This document shows positions 1 to 5,940 of a stretch of DNA of 8,967 nt, piece by piece. How positions within the stretch are numbered: position 1 is the first letter of the stretch; each line of letters begins with the position of its first letter. This DNA is from Xanthobacteraceae bacterium. GTDB lineage: Bacteria; Pseudomonadota; Alphaproteobacteria; Rhizobiales; Xanthobacteraceae. The stretch is from assembly GCA_030037185.1 (NCBI GenBank), contig JASHRR010000020.1, positions 1-8,967 on the forward strand, in the 5' to 3' direction. A program made the translations under genes and the position numbers. The notes under the pieces were generated by a model. That model did not search any database. It was not told where the DNA came from and saw only the letters and a program-made list of their open reading frames with translations.

Positions 1-612
1 AACACATGCGACGCAACATTCATGGATCGCGTCGTGAAGGAGGTTATGCCGGCGGTGCTCGTCCTTAACGCCGGCGCTCGGCTGAAGATGGGAACAATCG
101 ATACTCTGACGTTCGACGAATTTTCGACCAACTAGAATACGGACGTCAAAGGCGGATTTTGCGGCATCCAGGCGGCGCTGAAAGCGCCGATGCCGAAAGG
201 TTCCCGGGTCCTGCTCATGTCGAGTGGCGCGGCTATGGTGTTGGGCGCTCCGCAGATCCCGCCGGCCAGTCTGCGCTTGTCGGGCGGCTACATCGGCGCC
301 AAGCGCATGCTGTGGTTCATGGCCCACAGCGCGAATGCGGTGGCCAGGGAACGCGATCTCGACATCCACTTCCAGGCGTTGCTGCCCATGCAGCTCATGG
401 CCGGCACGATGCTCGGCCACAGCGTGGCCTCCGAATACGCCACGCGGAGCGGCTTGAGCGTCGAGGACTATCTCTTCAAGAGATATGGGCCGCCGATGTC
501 GCCAGCTCACGTGGGCGAGCAGGTTGCCGACATGCTAGATGGTCCGAAGTTCAGGAGCGGGGTCGCCTACGGGTTGCGCCCTGGGCCTGAGCCGCTGTTG
601 TTGGATGTGTGA
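1..612 (+). pseudogene. Short-chain dehydrogenase/reductase (SDR), 5'-partial and interrupted by an amber codon
   Basis: An open frame runs from base 1 and is continuous in protein sense to the TGA at 610-612, except for a TAG at 133-135. Before the stop it shows the SDR structural motif NAG (67-75, inside VLNAGA). After it come the catalytic serine region (LLMSSG, serines at 220-225) and the catalytic YxxxK pair (YIGAK, Tyr 289-291, Lys 301-303). The Rossmann glycine motif lies before the window. The residue at the TAG follows FSTN and precedes NTDVKG, where many SDRs have a Trp, so a TGG-to-TAG change is the simplest history (inference). The family uses NAD(P)(H) to oxidise or reduce alcohols and ketones; the substrate is not predictable. 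The frame downstream is clean for 158 codons, so the lesion looks recent, or could be a sequencing error. An internal ATG at 190 would lack the cofactor site. The stop overlaps the start of the sigma factor. Confidence 0.82.
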
Positions 613-1490
613 TGCAGGACCAAGAATTCAACCAATTCCTCGCCGAAATGCGCCCGCGGTTGCATCGCTACTGCGCGCGCATGACCGGCTCGGCCATCGA
701 CGGCGACGATGTCGTCCAGGACGTCTTCGTCAAGGCGATCGTGGCGTGGCAGGCGGATGGGACGGTTGAAAATCCGCAAGGTTGGCTGTTCCGCATCGCG
801 CACAACGCTGCCCTCGATCATCTGCGCTATCGCGCGCGCCATCCGGAGGTGCCGTTGGAGAATGACACCGACATGACGGAAACGATGCCCCTATCCGCCC
901 CTGACGACGACATCGTCGCAGTCGGCTTCGGCACGTTTTTGCGGCTGCCGGTTCTGCAGCGCTGCGCCGTTGTGCTCAAGGATGTGTTGGGCCATTCGGT
1001 CGAGGAAATCGCCGCCGTTGCCGGATGCAGCGGTCCGGCGGCGAAGTCCGCGCTTCAGCGCGGACGGGAAAACCTGAGAAAGCTCGCCGCCGAGCCGCAG
1101 GACGTGCTGGTGCCGCTGCTTGGCGACGAGGACCGGACGCGGCTCTCGCAGTTTGTTGCGTTTTTCCGGTCCGGCGACTTCGACAGTATCCGCCGCACTC
1201 TGGCTGACGATGTGAAGCTCGACCTCGTAGCCCGCCTGAAGCTGCAGGGGCGTGACAAGATCGGCCAGTACTTCACACGCTATGCACAGGCGCCCCATTG
1301 GCGGTTCGAGCTGGGCGCCGTCGACGGGCGGCCCGCCATGCTGGTGTTCGATGCAAACGGCCCCATGAAGATGCCGGCGCATTTCGTCATCGTCGAGTGG
1401 CGGGACGGTCGGATCGCTGAGATCCGCGATTTCCTATTCACACCCTATGTGTTGGAGGGCTCCGACTGGGTCCGGCTCCGCGCACATTGA
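612..1490 (+). CDS. ECF-type RNA polymerase sigma factor with C-terminal SnoaL-like domain
   Basis: This 292-aa protein is a group IV (ECF) sigma factor that would direct RNA polymerase to a small regulon. Region 2 is at residues about 5-75, with the DDVVQDVF helix and the NPQGWLFRIAHNAALDHLR stretch typical of regions 2.2 to 2.4. Region 4 is at about 112-158, with the SVEEIAAVAGCS helix-turn-helix and a QRGRENLRK tail. The remaining 130 residues (about 165-290) form a SnoaL/NTF2-like domain (FVAFFRSGDFDSIRRTLADDVKLD ... FVIVEWRDGRIAEIRDF). That makes it longer than a minimal ECF factor and like the ECF41/SigJ architecture, in which the fused domain controls activity in place of an anti-sigma factor. 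I cannot confirm the ECF group. The ATG at 612 shares one base with the TGA of the SDR gene; a GTG at 609 is the alternative start. No good Shine-Dalgarno is seen, so translational coupling is likely. Confidence 0.9.
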   Translation: MQDQEFNQFLAEMRPRLHRYCARMTGSAIDGDDVVQDVFVKAIVAWQADGTVENPQGWLFRIAHNAALDHLRYRARHPEVPLENDTDMTETMPLSAPDDDIVAVGFGTFLRLPVLQRCAVVLKDVLGHSVEEIAAVAGCSGPAAKSALQRGRENLRKLAAEPQDVLVPLLGDEDRTRLSQFVAFFRSGDFDSIRRTLADDVKLDLVARLKLQGRDKIGQYFTRYAQAPHWRFELGAVDGRPAMLVFDANGPMKMPAHFVIVEWRDGRIAEIRDFLFTPYVLEGSDWVRLRAH

Positions 1491-1518
1491 TCACTTCTCA
1501 GCGCCTCCTATCTCATGA

Positions 1519-1719
1519 TCTGGTCTCTACCGCGCTTCCGGAGGCGGCCCGGATCGCATTGGAGAAGCTGATGGCCAGTGGCAATTACGCCACGAATCAC
1601 GCGGCATGCGCATCTCCAAAAAGGCTCGCACGCGCATCCTCGCATGCACCGACATCGAGCAAATCGACGCGGGGCTCCGCAAGGTTGCCTCGGTGGCGTC
1701 CGTTGACGAACTGTTCTGA
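1519..1719 (+). pseudogene. C-terminal remnant of an Rpn/DUF4351-like protein
   Basis: Reading frame 1 between the TGA at 1516 and the TGA at 1717 ends in a stretch that reads like real protein: RISKKARTRILACTDIEQ, then IDAGLRKVASVASVDELF and the stop. This resembles the conserved tail of Rpn/PDDEXK-type (transposase_31-like) and DUF4351 proteins, a helical segment ending in a motif such as DELF. Nothing upstream supplies the nuclease domain, and the frame before about 1590 does not look coding, so only about 40 residues survive. The similarity is from memory of the family; an unrelated helical C-terminus is possible. Confidence 0.35.
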
Positions 1720-2140
1720 GCCAACGCTGGCCTCCGCCAGGGCGCCAGCGCCGTGAAGATGATCGCCGGATCCGTCGCCACCGTCGCGTCGAAGACCACC
1801 GCGCCATCAAGGCTATGGACAACGCAGATCGCAGTCCTGGTGGCCGAGGTGAGAGTTTCCATCATCGCAGCATGTCCCTTTCGGCGAATCACCATTGATC
1901 CACCACTGCGCTGTACTCCAGCTCGACGCTGCGCTTCCGTTCGCTCGCGCCCGATTCCGTCGCCAGTGGTAATCGAGCGGTGTCCCTTTTCCTCAAAACC
2001 CGCGCATTCATCGACGCCGCGACGGAGCTTCGTCATTCCAATTTCGGCGCGGATTGCTGCACCGAACGTCGCACGAACACGCTATCGACGTGCGGCCGAG
2101 TGGCGGTCGAACGGACCGTTCGAGCGTCGTTTTTCTGTTC
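1720..2140. other. Degraded stretch with no recognisable gene
   Basis: Long open frames exist on both strands here, but they are rich in Arg, Ser and Pro, as expected for accidental frames in GC-rich DNA. One minus-strand piece around 1750-1870 (reading HSLDGAVVFDATVATDPAII) has a protein-like composition, but I recognise no family. It lies beyond the end of the broken transglycosylase and may be debris from the same island. Confidence 0.3.
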
Positions 2141-2149
2141 GCCGGCGGC

Positions 2150-2590
2150 TGTCCGCTGTCGTTCCCCGTGCCTTCCGGCATCTCGAAATCGGGTGCGTCG
2201 CCTTTGGCAGCGGTCGCCAGAACCCTGTCGGCAAAGCCGTTGTCGGGCCGCTCCCACGATCCGTGGTAGGCCGCAATGGCGCAGTGGTTCGGGTCTCCTT
2301 TGGAGCGGGTGGAGGTTCTGCACAGCTCGACGAGCTGCGCGATCTGGCGTGCGCCCGAGGCAATGTTGGAGCATGGGGTGAACATCGTCGCCGTGACGGA
2401 TCGAGGTGTGCCCGGCAGGCCGTCAGGCCGACCTGCATGACGACAGTGTCTGGTTGAGTGTCGCGCACGGCGTCTTCTATGCTTTTGAGGACCTGGGGGT
2501 GGTGCTGGCCCGACACTGAGAAGGCCCACGGTTCACCGCCCGACTGGTGCCAGGTCAGTGCGTGCATGATCTTCGGGTAGCCGACATTGA
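2150..2590 (-). pseudogene. VirB1-like lytic transglycosylase, frameshifted
   Basis: Joining two minus-strand frames gives one coherent soluble-lytic-transglycosylase-like protein. The first, from about 2590 to about 2425, reads MHALTWHQSGGEPWAF and then HPQVLKSIEDAVR up to VMQVGLT. The second, from about 2428 down, reads GLPGTPRSVTATMF, then SNIASGARQIAQLVE and CAIAAYHGSWERPDNGFA, and ends DAPDFEMPEG. The AIAAYHGSWE segment matches the AYNxG-type helix of VirB1/SLT enzymes, and HQSGGEPWA sits where these enzymes have the catalytic ESGG motif. VirB1-type enzymes open peptidoglycan for type IV secretion or conjugation. A single-base indel near 2420-2428 breaks the frame. The catalytic Glu position is Gln (CAG at 2546-2544). 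No start codon or signal peptide is visible. It is a dead relic of a conjugation or secretion locus. Confidence 0.6.
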
Positions 2591-2650
2591 CAGTTTACCG
2601 GATTGCAAGCATCAAAGGCACAACCCTTGGCACGCGTCACCGTTGCTGCA

Positions 2651-2752
2651 TCACTCTGCCTTAGTCCCGGAGTCTTTGATGATCGGTCACCATTTCTCGG
2701 CGTCGGCCTTCACGAGCGCGCCGAGCGGCGACCCCAAATCGGAGCCGCCGGA
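2651..2752 (-). pseudogene. C-terminal remnant of a Bug/TctC-type tripartite tricarboxylate transporter binding protein
   Basis: On the minus strand the last about 34 codons before the TGA at 2653-2651 read GSDLGSPLGALVKADAEKW, a TGA at 2689-2687, then PIIKDSGTKAE. Bug/TctC periplasmic solute receptors very commonly end in a segment of the form ALIKADAEKWGPIIKASGIKAE, so this is a close match to the family C-terminus, with the Gly codon after Trp changed to a stop (GGA to TGA). The remaining roughly 280 residues of the receptor are missing. The fragment begins just past the 3' end of the NHL-type gene, so the rest was probably deleted when that gene was joined here. Confidence 0.6.
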
Positions 2753-2764
2753 TGTTTGGCGATG

Positions 2765-4042
2765 CTATGGTGCCTCAGTCGCCTCAGTCGCTCCAGTGCT
2801 TCCCGCCGCAGCGGAAATGTTCCTGGGTGCTTGGCAACATGGAATAGTGGGTGAGTATCCAGTCAACTTGTACTTATAGGCACCCTGGGTTTTCCCGAAG
2901 ACTGTGCTAAGTTCTCCGGCGGTGTACAGATTCCCGTTGGTGTCGACGCCGAGAAGGTGTCCGATGTTGGAAGTGCCCGTCTGACCCACCGGGCCTCCTT
3001 TGGGAACGGTCTTAACCGTGCCGAGGATCTCAAGCGTCCTGCGGTTTAGGATCCAGGCGTCAGGCGTTCCTCCGACATATAAAAACCGCTGGCCAGGGTC
3101 AGGTGAAAAAGCGAGCCCTCTTACCTGGAGATCTGCCAAATCGGGGCCTACAAACTGTTCTGTGAGGAATTTGCCGTCGGGTGTAAACACTTGGACGCGT
3201 TTGTTTCCACGATCAGCGGCATACAATAGCTGATCGTTTGAAACTTTTACGTCATGCATAGGTGATCCGAACTGCTGCAGAACTTCTGAAACGGCGGTCC
3301 ACGGGTCTTGCTTAAGGGCAGCGCGTGCTGGGCGCCGGTCCATATCGAGCGGTGTGTGGCCATAGGCGCCCCACATGCGAATGAACTCTCCCGTATTTGC
3401 GTTGAACACGATGATGCGGCTATTCCCGTAGCCATCAGAGACATAGACTTCGTTATTCTTAGTATTGACGAAAATATCTGTTGCACCCTTGAGGATATGG
3501 GTGCTGTTGCTGCCCGTTTGGCCACTCTGGCCAATGGCCATCACGAATTTACCGTCGTTGGTAAACTTCAGAATTTGGTTGTCGTTCGGAAGACCGGCGG
3601 GGTTGTTCGATTTGCCATCCGCATTCCCCTCAATCCACACAAATCCGTTGTCATCCACGAAGAGTCCATGCTCGTTCGATGGCCATTGATACCCCGCGCC
3701 GCTTTGGCCTCCCCAACCCTGAATGAAATTCCCCGCTTGGTCGAATTCCATGACGGGCGGCGCGGCGGATGCTTGATCCTCTTTGGGAAGCCTGCGCGGG
3801 CGACTAAGGATCCATATGTTGCCCTTGTTGTCGCCGACAACGGCAGAGCCAAACCCCACCTTCCACTTTGACGGAATCTTGGGCCAGTCGGGGTCTATTT
3901 GGAATTGAGGCACACCCCCTTCTCCCCAATGGGGAGCTTCCAAAGATGCGGCCTGAGCGGCCGCTGGCCTGAATGCATGCGGGATTCCCCACAGCAAAGT
4001 CACCGCCGCCAATGCAAAATTGATTAAACGATTGCCCTTCAT
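2765..4042 (-). CDS. Exported NHL-repeat (beta-propeller) protein
   Basis: This 425-aa protein has a signal peptide (MKGNR, hydrophobic core NFALAAVTLLWGI, probable cleavage in the PAAAQAA region near residue 30). A propeller follows, with repeating strands and loops: GDNKGNIWILSR (70-81), MEFDQAGNFIQGWG (98-111), HGLFVDDNGFVWIEG (125-139), ILKFTNDGKFVMAIG (157-171), NNEVYVSDGYGNSRIIVFN (196-214), LLYAADRGNKRVQVFTPDGKFL (272-293), GVDTNGNLYTA (365-375). The D-x-x-G-N/F-x-x-x-W/V pattern is that of NHL or 6-bladed TolB-like propellers, which bind ligands or act as lactonase or lyase folds. No catalytic set can be assigned. The ATG at 4042 is chosen over an in-frame upstream start at 4126 because it has a strong ribosome binding site and begins the signal peptide. 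The C-terminus (PCCQAPR then GSTGATEATEAP) is not propeller-like and may be a recombinant tail. The gene stands alone and looks intact. Confidence 0.85.
   Translation of the reverse strand: MKGNRLINFALAAVTLLWGIPHAFRPAAAQAASLEAPHWGEGGVPQFQIDPDWPKIPSKWKVGFGSAVVGDNKGNIWILSRPRRLPKEDQASAAPPVMEFDQAGNFIQGWGGQSGAGYQWPSNEHGLFVDDNGFVWIEGNADGKSNNPAGLPNDNQILKFTNDGKFVMAIGQSGQTGSNSTHILKGATDIFVNTKNNEVYVSDGYGNSRIIVFNANTGEFIRMWGAYGHTPLDMDRRPARAALKQDPWTAVSEVLQQFGSPMHDVKVSNDQLLYAADRGNKRVQVFTPDGKFLTEQFVGPDLADLQVRGLAFSPDPGQRFLYVGGTPDAWILNRRTLEILGTVKTVPKGGPVGQTGTSNIGHLLGVDTNGNLYTAGELSTVFGKTQGAYKYKLTGYSPTIPCCQAPRNISAAAGSTGATEATEAP
2772..2798. repeat. Short 9-bp tandem repeat at the NHL gene 3' end
   Basis: GCCTCAGTC occurs twice head to tail (2772-2780 and 2781-2789), followed by a degenerate third copy (2790-2798). 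On the coding strand the repeats specify the TEATEA end of the NHL protein, so slippage could lengthen or shorten the tail. Confidence 0.6.
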
Positions 4043-4046
4043 AGGT

Positions 4047-4054
4047 CCTCTCCT
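4047..4054 (-). promoter_or_regulatory. Ribosome binding site of the NHL protein gene
   Basis: The minus strand reads AGGAGAGG about 4 to 7 bases before the ATG at 4042. This near-consensus Shine-Dalgarno fixes that start and argues against the upstream in-frame start at 4126. Confidence 0.75.
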
Positions 4055-4076
4055 TTTAGCCAACATTTCGAGAGCG

Positions 4077-4082
4077 ATTATA
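4077..4082 (-). promoter_or_regulatory. Possible -10 box for the NHL protein gene
   Basis: The minus strand carries a perfect TATAAT about 35 bases upstream of the start codon. No convincing -35 hexamer sits 16-18 bases further up (TTACGG is 20 bases away), so this is a tentative promoter. Confidence 0.3.
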
Positions 4083-4163
4083 ATCCGGTTTGGCGACACC
4101 TGCCGTAAGGCCGGCTTCGACTGCACCGGGTGTAGGACTGCTGCTCGAGCCTAACTGAGGGTC

Positions 4164-4295
4164 ATGGCCGCACGCCCGGACTTCGCGACGGATCTTCGTG
4201 CGATGCGCAAGCGCCACTACTTGGGCACAAATCTGGCACAGCGGGCAGCGACACTCAACGATTTACAGCGACATCTAGCGATGCTAGATTCCTGA
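4164..4295 (+). CDS. Possible small 43-aa protein, unrecognised
   Basis: An ATG preceded by GAGG runs 43 codons to a TGA. The product is basic and helix-prone (MAARPDFATDLRAMRK, then NLAQRAATLNDLQRHLAM). I recognise no family. It ends about 20 bases before the tRNA-Arg remnant, the usual position of an integrase or excisionase gene end, so it could be the worn tail of such a gene. It may equally be a chance frame. Confidence 0.18.
   Translation: MAARPDFATDLRAMRKRHYLGTNLAQRAATLNDLQRHLAMLDS
4273..4289. repeat. Perfect inverted repeat (7-bp arms, 3-bp spacer)
   Basis: ATCTAGC, spacer GAT, GCTAGAT. It lies just upstream of the tRNA-Arg remnant and inside the last codons of the small ORF. There is no T-run after it, so it is a poor terminator; a recombinase or regulator binding site is conceivable. 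Confidence 0.4.
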
Positions 4296-4314
4296 AATCG
4301 TTAGATTCATCAAT

Positions 4315-4380
4315 TAACTCAGTGTGCTAGAGCCCCGTCGAAGGCAAAGGTCAGAGGTTCGAATCCCCTCGGGCGCGCCA
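4315..4380 (+). tRNA. Degenerate tRNA-Arg (3' half), probable integration (att) site remnant
   Basis: The 3' portion is almost a textbook alphaproteobacterial tRNA-Arg: the anticodon 3' stem and variable loop GAAGGCAAAGGTC, T-arm AGAGG-TTCGAAT, acceptor 3' strand CGGGCGC, discriminator G and encoded CCA (4378-4380). It is not functional as seen. The T-stem has an A:C mismatch (4355 with 4367), the anticodon loop has G at the normally invariant U33 position, the 5' anticodon stem does not pair, and no GCGCCCG 5' acceptor strand precedes it. A D-arm-like stretch, TAACTCAG followed by TAGAGC (4315-4332), suggests a decayed whole gene rather than an att core alone. Genomic islands commonly integrate into tRNA 3' ends and regenerate such copies; the integrase fragment 450 bases away fits. 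The tRNA identity is inferred from the remembered consensus. Confidence 0.6.
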
Positions 4381-4388
4381 GTAGAAGT

Positions 4389-4430
4389 GTAACCCATCTG
4401 TCCGGTACGAAATGGAACCTATGTCTCGGG
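4389..4430. mobile_element. IS-end-like imperfect direct repeats (IS21-type style)
   Basis: Two related 16-mers lie 25 bases apart directly after the tRNA remnant: TAACCCATCTGTCCGG (4390-4405) and GAACCTATGTCTCGGG (4415-4430), with 11 of 16 positions identical. Multiple short repeats of this AACCnATnTGTC kind are typical of the ends of IS21-family elements, where the transposase binds several sites per end. A minus-strand open frame with a plausible C-terminus stops at 4419, inside this end. No intact transposase is present, so at most this is one end of a decayed element. Confidence 0.35.
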
Positions 4431-4559
4431 CCGCTCAGCCCATTCTCCCACCCGACGGGTCATTGCCAAGTGCTGTAATTCAGCGATGTTCCTCGATTCA
4501 CCAAGGGACACTGGTTGTCGTGTTCCGGAATCGCTTTCCGACGCGCGCCTCCACTTAAA

Positions 4560-4730
4560 ATGCGGGTCACGACAAGAGAGCGGCGCGTCGGCGTCGAGCT
4601 TGCCGATGACTTGCCGACCTATACTGGTCACTCCGGCAAGTTTATGTTGAAGCTGATCGCAGCTTGGATTGCGATGGGTTTCCGTAGACCTGAAATCACC
4701 TTAGGGAAGACAGTACGTAGGGGTCAGTAA
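4560..4730 (+). pseudogene. Possible serine recombinase/resolvase fragment
   Basis: The plus-strand frame ending at the TAA at 4728-4730 reads GVELADDLP, then TGHSGKFMLKLIAAW and GKTVRRGQ. Resolvase/invertase catalytic domains have, around their long E helix, a segment like VADDLPxxTxxGRFMLxLxAAxAExER, and the match to that part is suggestive. The following residues diverge (IAMGFRRPE in place of AExERxxISERT), consistent with a frameshift. No catalytic Ser/Arg motifs remain. The assignment is weak. Confidence 0.3.
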
Positions 4731-4825
4731 GCCTCCGCCATATTGCGTCTGTAGCAAGCACAATCCCAAGACCGCTATTGGCCTGGCTCGGAAGCGTCAG
4801 CCGCCGCCGGTCCCGGCGTGTGCGC

Positions 4826-4978
4826 CGGGCGGAGCCGGCGCAAGGCTCGCATTTCGTCGGAGGGATGCGTGCTCGGGGTGCCGTTGTGGACCCGCCGGAC
4901 GTGGAGCACAGCGCCGTTGAAGTCGACTTGGTCCCAGCGCAGGTCGCCGACCTCGGATACCCGTAGCCGGTGCCGAGC
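4826..4978 (-). pseudogene. Tyrosine recombinase (phage-type integrase) fragment
   Basis: The minus strand between 4975 and about 4832 encodes RHRLRVSEVGDLRWDQVDF, then VLHVRRVHNGTPSTHP and DEMRALRRL. This is the region around the first catalytic arginine of tyrosine recombinases (usual form RHGLRxSELxDLRWxQVDL ... LHVRRxKxGTPSTHPLRGDELRALRRL). The Arg of LRVSE is kept, but three residues seem deleted after THP, and the C-terminal half with the HxxR and Tyr motifs is gone; the frame runs into unrelated sequence and stops at 4775. No N-terminal domain is present. The relic supports the view that this interval is an old integration boundary. Confidence 0.68.
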
Positions 4979-5046
4979 TTTCGGGCTTTCAGGCGTCCTG
5001 ATAGGGTTCGCGTCGCCAAAATCCACACCACAAGCCCTGAATCATC

Positions 5047-5055
5047 AAGGAGGGA
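5047..5055 (+). promoter_or_regulatory. Ribosome binding site of the VOC protein gene
   Basis: AAGGAGGGA lies 7 bases before the ATG at 5063. This is an essentially perfect Shine-Dalgarno and decides the start against the in-frame upstream start at 4970, whose extra residues are shadow sequence over the integrase relic. Confidence 0.85.
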
Positions 5056-5062
5056 GATAGTC

Positions 5063-5887
5063 ATGAAGACAAGTATGTTTGCGGGCTTATTGCTTGCGTC
5101 GACGTTTATCGCGGGCGGCGCGGCCGCGCAGCCGGCGCCGTTCAACGCGACCGGCGTAACCATGGGGCACTGGCACATCATCTCCAATAACGTCGATGCC
5201 AACAAGAAGCTCTTCCTCGCCATGGGCGCCAAGATGTTCGACGTCGGTGGCAATCCCCTGATGATGTTCCCGGGCGTCTACATCAACCTCAACCTCGGCC
5301 AGGAGAAGGGCGAGGGCGGCACCGTGGGTTCGGTCGTCAATCACGTCGGCTTCATCGTCAACAACGTGCAGGAGCAGGTCGCGAAGTGGAAGGCTGCCGG
5401 CGTGACGGTGCTGCCGGGCACCAACAACCGGCCGGACCAAGCCTTCGTGGTGACGCCCGATGGCGTGCGCATCGAAATCTTGGAGGACAAGACGCAGACC
5501 GTGCCGGTGAAAAACGAGCACGTCCACCTGTTCGTGCCGGAAAGCGATATCCCGAAGGCGCAGGCTTGGTACGCCAAGACCTTCGGCGGCACTGCCGGCA
5601 CTCGCAATAATGCCGCGGTGGTGGACGGCATTCCGGGCGTGCAGATTCGCTTCGCCAAGGCCGATACCGCCCAAGCGCCGACCCGCCATCGCATCCTCGA
5701 TCACATCGGCTTCGACGTGAAGGATCACGCCGCCTTCGTGAAGAAGCTCGAGGCCGATGGCATCAAGCTGGACGAGCCGCCACGCCAAGCGACCCCGGCC
5801 AGCAACAAGATCACCTACATCACGGATCCCTGGGGCACCCGTATCGAGATCATCGAGCGAGCGCCGCTGGGCGCGCCGGTGAATTGA
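5063..5887 (+). CDS. Exported two-domain VOC (glyoxalase/dioxygenase fold) protein
   Basis: This 274-aa protein begins with a clear signal peptide (MKTSMFAGLLLASTFIAGGAAAQ, cleavage near residue 22), so it should work in the periplasm, unlike most vicinal oxygen chelate enzymes. Two VOC repeats follow. The first, about 33-150, has GHWHIISNN at its start, VNHVGFIV in the middle and DGVRIEILED at the end. The second, about 153-265, has EHVHLFVPESDIPKAQAWY, then LDHIGFDVKDHAAF and DPWGTRIEIIE. These His and Glu positions (GHWH, NHVGF, RIEILE; EHVH, DHIGF, RIEIIE) are where the fold places metal ligands, so at least one metal site looks complete. The substrate is unknown: dioxygenase, lyase/isomerase and binding functions are all possible. 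Codon usage is clean and the gene is free of lesions despite the debris on both sides. A strong hairpin follows the stop codon. Confidence 0.88.
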   Translation: MKTSMFAGLLLASTFIAGGAAAQPAPFNATGVTMGHWHIISNNVDANKKLFLAMGAKMFDVGGNPLMMFPGVYINLNLGQEKGEGGTVGSVVNHVGFIVNNVQEQVAKWKAAGVTVLPGTNNRPDQAFVVTPDGVRIEILEDKTQTVPVKNEHVHLFVPESDIPKAQAWYAKTFGGTAGTRNNAAVVDGIPGVQIRFAKADTAQAPTRHRILDHIGFDVKDHAAFVKKLEADGIKLDEPPRQATPASNKITYITDPWGTRIEIIERAPLGAPVN

Positions 5888-5908
5888 GGCCGGACCCCGG
5901 CACACCTC

Positions 5909-5940
5909 GTCGCCGGGCTCGTCCCGGCGACTTCGTTTAT
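5909..5940 (+). terminator. Intrinsic-terminator-like hairpin after the VOC gene
   Basis: A perfect 9-bp inverted repeat, GTCGCCGGG (5909-5917) and CCCGGCGAC (5923-5931) with a 5-base loop, begins 21 bases after the stop codon. The trailing sequence is TTCGTTTAT, only modestly T-rich, so termination may be partial. The position favours a transcription end for the VOC gene. Confidence 0.6.

Noticed and set aside
1753..2457. Long plus-strand open frame (234 codons)
   Set aside because: Its product is Arg/Ser/Pro-rich without domain sense, and it lies opposite the coherent VirB1-like sequence on the minus strand; it is an antisense shadow.
3308..3871. 187-codon plus-strand open frame
   Set aside because: Antisense to the NHL propeller, whose repeats, signal peptide and ribosome site are clear.
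4043..4126. Upstream in-frame extension of the NHL protein (28 residues)
   Set aside because: It would bury the signal peptide, lacks a ribosome site, and spans the likely -10 box.
4970..5062. Upstream in-frame extension of the VOC protein (31 residues)
   Set aside because: It would bury the signal peptide, and the perfect Shine-Dalgarno points to 5063.
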